Assembly (NCBI GenBank): GCA_007123425.1
Contig: SKLC01000315.1
Location: 1-7,275, forward strand
Direction of reading: 5' to 3'
DNA: 7,275 bases
DNA from: Nitriliruptoraceae bacterium
Lineage (GTDB): Bacteria > Actinomycetota > Nitriliruptoria > Nitriliruptorales > Nitriliruptoraceae
The position numbers and the translations under genes are program-made. The notes under the pieces are model-generated. The model did not search any database. It saw only the letters and a list, made by a program, of their open reading frames with translations, and was not told the DNA's origin. Of the stretch, positions 5,347 to 7,275 are shown in pieces. How positions within the stretch are numbered: position 1 is the stretch's first letter; every line of letters starts with the position of its first letter.

Positions 5347-5688
5347 GTGGATGCCACGGTGGGCACGGTGCTCGACGGCCGCGTCGAGGCGCTGAAGGCG
5401 GTCGCCGATCCCACCCGGCTGCAGGTGCTCGAGCTGCTGAGCGACCGGGGCGAGCACTGCCACTGCGAGCTCGAGGAGCTGCTGCGCATACCCGCCAACC
5501 GGCTCTCGTTCCACCTCCGGGTGTTGCGGGACTGCGGTCTGGTGGGCAGCCGGCGCCACGGTCGCCGCGTCTACTACCACGTGCACCCGGGCGCCCTCGA
5601 GCGGCTGCGGGGGCTGCTGCCGCAGCCCGTCGACGCCCGCGCGGCGGGGCCCTGTTGCCGGTCGGGCACCGAGGAGGTGGTGGCATGA
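5347..5688 (+). CDS. ArsR/SmtB-family metalloid-responsive repressor
   Basis: This 113-residue winged-helix dimeric repressor is the first gene of the operon and probably its autoregulator. The family core is plain: A-L-K-A-V-A-D-P-T-R-L-x-V-L-x-L-L (15-31), the recognition-helix region A-N-R-L-S-F-H-L-R-V-L-R-D-C-G-L-V (50-66), and the wing G-R-R-V-Y-Y-H-V (72-79). At the alpha-3 position where ArsR has ELCVCDL, it reads E-H-C-H-C-E-L (36-42), giving C38 and C40 flanked by H37 and H39. A vicinal pair C103-C104 lies near the C-terminus and C63 in the recognition helix. Such thiols suggest As(III) or another soft-metal inducer. The start is GTG at 5347, 4 bases after GGGAGG; upstream in-frame codons give no family sequence. 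Its last codons overlap the permease start (ATGA at 5685-5688), implying translational coupling. The metal specificity is inferred. Confidence 0.92.
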   Translation: MDATVGTVLDGRVEALKAVADPTRLQVLELLSDRGEHCHCELEELLRIPANRLSFHLRVLRDCGLVGSRRHGRRVYYHVHPGALERLRGLLPQPVDARAAGPCCRSGTEEVVA

Positions 5689-6731
5689 CGCTCGCCCCAC
5701 CCACCCCGCCCGGCTCCGCACGGCGGCTGTGGGCCGGCCTGGCCGCCGCCGCGCTGGGCTGGGCGGTGCTCTACCTCGCCAACGAGCACCTCTGGGACCT
5801 CGCGGTGTTCGACCTCGCGGGGCTCGACCCGCAGACCCGCCTGGGACACGCGGTCCACTTCTTCCTCTACGACACCGCGAAGATCCTGCTGCTCATCGTC
5901 GGGCTGATCTTCGTGATCTCCATGGCCCGTGCCTCGGTGCCGCCCGAGCGGATCCGGGACCTCATCACCCGTCGCCACGTCGCCACCGGGTTCCTCCTCG
6001 CGGCCGCCTTCGGTGCCATCACCCCGTTCTGCTCCTGCAGCTCGGTGCCGCTGTTCATCGGCTTCGTCGCCGCCGGCGTCCCACTCGGCGTGACCCTGAC
6101 GTTCCTGATCACCAGCCCGCTGATCAACCAGGTCGGCGTCGTGATGCTCGCCGGGATGGTCGGCTGGGAGATCGCGGCCCTCTACGTGGCCACCGGGATG
6201 GCGATGGCGGTCACCGCCGGCGTCCTGCTCTCTCGGCTGGATCTCGACCGCTGGGTCGATCCCCTCGTGCGGGAGGTCGCGGCGCCGCCGCCCGTCGGCG
6301 ACGACGGCCGCGTGGCGCTGGCCGACCGCGTCGACGCCGCGCGAGCCGAGACGCGCGAGATCGTGCGCACGGTCTGGCCCTACGTGCTCGTCGGGATCGC
6401 CATCGGCGCCGGCATCCACGGGTGGGTCCCGGCCGACTTCTTCCAGACCACCGGGATCGCCGACAGCCCCTGGTCGGTGCCGATCGCGACCCTGGCCGGG
6501 GTGCCGCTGTACGCCAACGTGGCCGGGGTCGTGCCCCTGGTCGAGGCGGTCTACGCCAAGGGCCTGGGGCTGGGGACCGCCATGGCGTTCATGATGAGCA
6601 TCGTGGCGCTGTCCCTGCCGGCCCTCATCCTGCTCAAGCGCGTCATGCGCCTGCCCCTGCTGGCGATCTTCACCGCCGTGGTCACGGTCGGGATCGTCGC
6701 CATCGGCTTCATCTTCGACCTGATCGTGTGA
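5685..6731 (+). CDS. DUF318/ArsP-type permease (ArsP_1 family)
   Basis: This 348-residue integral membrane protein has about eight hydrophobic helices in two halves (about 17-183 and 229-347), joined by a polar linker (186-228). The first half carries the family hallmark T-P-F-C-S-C-S-S-V-P (113-122) in a membrane segment. C116 and C118 are the only cysteines in the protein. It is followed by the conserved T-F-L-I-T-S-P-L-I-N-Q (139-149). The second half has the matching G-V-P-L-Y-A-N-V-A-G-V-V-P-L (272-285). The best-studied member, ArsP of Campylobacter jejuni, exports trivalent organoarsenicals; many other members are uncharacterised. The ATG at 5685 has GAGGAGG 7 bases upstream and overlaps the ArsR stop, so expression should be coupled to the repressor. 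The downstream thioredoxin-like gene is 31 bases away. Family is confident. Methylarsenite or another soft-metal(loid) thiolate is the favoured but unproven substrate. Confidence 0.92.
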   Translation: MTLAPPTPPGSARRLWAGLAAAALGWAVLYLANEHLWDLAVFDLAGLDPQTRLGHAVHFFLYDTAKILLLIVGLIFVISMARASVPPERIRDLITRRHVATGFLLAAAFGAITPFCSCSSVPLFIGFVAAGVPLGVTLTFLITSPLINQVGVVMLAGMVGWEIAALYVATGMAMAVTAGVLLSRLDLDRWVDPLVREVAAPPPVGDDGRVALADRVDAARAETREIVRTVWPYVLVGIAIGAGIHGWVPADFFQTTGIADSPWSVPIATLAGVPLYANVAGVVPLVEAVYAKGLGLGTAMAFMMSIVALSLPALILLKRVMRLPLLAIFTAVVTVGIVAIGFIFDLIV

Positions 6732-6762
6732 GGCGCCCACCGGGCGCAGAGAGGACCTCATC

Positions 6763-6996
6763 GTGGACGTCAAGGTGCTCGGACCCGGTTGCCGGAACTG
6801 CGAGATGCTCGAGGCCCGCACCCGCGAGGCGCTCGACGCGCTCGGCCTGCAGGTGGAGATCGGCAAGGTCACCGACCCCATGGACATCGTGGCGCACGGG
6901 GTGATGACCACCCCGGGGCTGGTCGTGGACGACCAGGTCGTGGTCTCGGGCAAGGTCCCGACCGCCCGCCAGCTGACCGAGCTGCTCTCCCGCTGA
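6763..6996 (+). CDS. Small thioredoxin-like CXXC protein (redox-active disulfide protein 2 family)
   Basis: This 77-residue cytoplasmic mini-thioredoxin fold reads M-D-V-K-V-L-G-P-G-C-R-N-C, with the active-site pair C10 and C13 directly after the first strand. The cis-proline is P51 in M-T-T-P-G-L-V-V-D-D, and the final K-V-P-T-A-R-Q-L-T-E-L-L helix is typical of the TIGR00412/thioredoxin_3 family. Members are shorter than normal thioredoxin (about 105 residues), so it is full length. Many sit beside DUF318 permeases and ArsR regulators. The GTG start at 6763 has AGAGAGGA 7 bases upstream. It is last in the operon, and its stop lies inside a strong terminator hairpin. Likely roles are to keep the permease or repressor cysteines reduced, or to carry the thiophilic substrate to the permease. 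Both are inference. Confidence 0.92.
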   Translation: MDVKVLGPGCRNCEMLEARTREALDALGLQVEIGKVTDPMDIVAHGVMTTPGLVVDDQVVVSGKVPTARQLTELLSR

Positions 6997-7020
6997 CCTG
7001 ATCGCCCCGTGGTCAGCGGG
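6989..7020. terminator. Perfect 10-bp hairpin shared by two convergent genes
   Basis: CCCGCTGACC (6989-6998) and GGTCAGCGGG (7011-7020) are exact reverse complements around a 12-base loop. The TGA of the thioredoxin-like gene (6994-6996) and the minus-strand stop of the ADP-ribosylglycohydrolase (7013-7015) both lie within the stem. The two genes therefore end with matching codons on opposite strands. Position and symmetry argue for a bidirectional terminator. There is no T-run on either side. Confidence 0.7.
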
Positions 7021-7275
7021 TCACGACGTGAGCCAGGGTGTCGGCGAGGTCGACCAGGTCGGTGCGGGCCTCGAGGCGTCCCAGCAGGCGGTGGGGGAGC
7101 CTCGCCGCGCCGACGCGGGCGCCGGCCAGGCCACCGGCCATGGCCGCGATCGTGTCCGTGTCGCCCCCGACGCGGACCGCCCGCCTGAGCACGGCGACAG
7201 GATCATCGGGGGAGGCGACGAACGCGGCGACCGCGGCCGGCACCGCCTCGACGGCCGCGAGGCCGTTGCCCAGGC
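7013..7275 (-). CDS. ADP-ribosylglycohydrolase family protein, C-terminal end (5' truncated)
   Basis: The last 86 residues are present; the frame is open to the right edge, so the N-terminal two-thirds lie outside. The fragment begins L-G-N-G-L-A-A-V-E-A-V-P-A-A and continues to V-G-G-D-T-D-T-I-A-A-M-A-G-G-L-A-G-A (core at nt 7151-7168 on the minus strand). This is the diagnostic C-terminal magnesium site of the ADPRH/DraG family, where the D-x-D-T residues bind the two metal ions. Enzymes of this family remove ADP-ribose from proteins or small molecules. The G-N-G-x-A-x-E-A-V-P segment about 30 residues before it is also standard. A GTG at 7241-7243 is an internal valine codon, not a start. 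It converges with the thioredoxin-like gene across 16 bases. Which ADP-ribosyl bond it cleaves cannot be told from this part. Confidence 0.88.
   Translation of the reverse strand, partial: LGNGLAAVEAVPAAVAAFVASPDDPVAVLRRAVRVGGDTDTIAAMAGGLAGARVGAARLPHRLLGRLEARTDLVDLADTLAHVVTR

Noticed and set aside
3202..5721. Very long minus-strand open frame (839 codons) covering the deacetylase, flavin oxidoreductase and intergenic region
   Set aside because: It is antisense or out of frame to two clear family genes, its translation is Arg/Pro/Ala/Gly-rich with no domain, and such frames arise readily in high-GC DNA where stop codons are rare.
5574..6953. Minus-strand open frame of 459 codons opposite the ArsR, permease and thioredoxin-like genes
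   Set aside because: The translation is a monotonous Asp/Gly/His/Arg-rich string that mirrors the codons of the permease; the plus-strand genes have family motifs and ribosome-binding sites.

Overview
The window is about 7.3 kb of very GC-rich DNA. Its codons strongly prefer G or C at the third position, GTG starts are common and Shine-Dalgarno sequences are purine-rich. Together with the gene families present, this points to a chromosome of a high-GC actinobacterium (Actinomycetota). No genus can be named from the sequence alone. I see no rRNA, tRNA, CRISPR array, insertion sequence or phage gene.

Layout, left to right. (1) The C-terminal half of a thiamine-diphosphate enzyme of the acetolactate synthase/benzoylformate decarboxylase type (+, cut by the left edge). 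(2) A small single-domain cupin (-). (3) A small protein with a PH-like fold signature (+). (4) An enoyl-CoA hydratase/isomerase family protein (-), preceded upstream on the same strand by (5) a two-helix DUF4190-type membrane protein. (6) A PIG-L/LmbE zinc deacetylase (+). (7) A luciferase-like flavin-dependent monooxygenase (-). (8) A compact three-gene + strand operon: a cysteine-bearing ArsR repressor, a DUF318/ArsP-type permease overlapping it by 4 bases, and a 77-residue CXXC thioredoxin-like protein. (9) The C-terminal end of an ADP-ribosylglycohydrolase (-, cut by the right edge).

Most genes are single transcription units that alternate strand. All four convergent junctions (973-1050, 1989-2007, 4021-4043, 6997-7012) are short and hold inverted repeats likely to act as shared terminators. 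The clearest is a perfect 10-bp stem at 6989-7020 that contains both stop codons. Another strong hairpin (2862-2901) closes the DUF4190 gene.

The most coherent biological unit is the operon at 5347-6996. A metalloid-sensing repressor, a permease whose only two cysteines form a CSC motif in a membrane segment, and a small dithiol protein together suggest sensing and export of a soft metal or (organo)arsenical, with a redox or thiol-transfer partner. The substrate is inferred, not shown. A TTCCA-N8-TGGAA dyad overlapping the predicted start of transcription is a candidate operator. The other genes look like ordinary accessory metabolism. I see no evidence of a wholly new multi-gene system here; the ArsR/permease/thioredoxin set is the best candidate for a second look.
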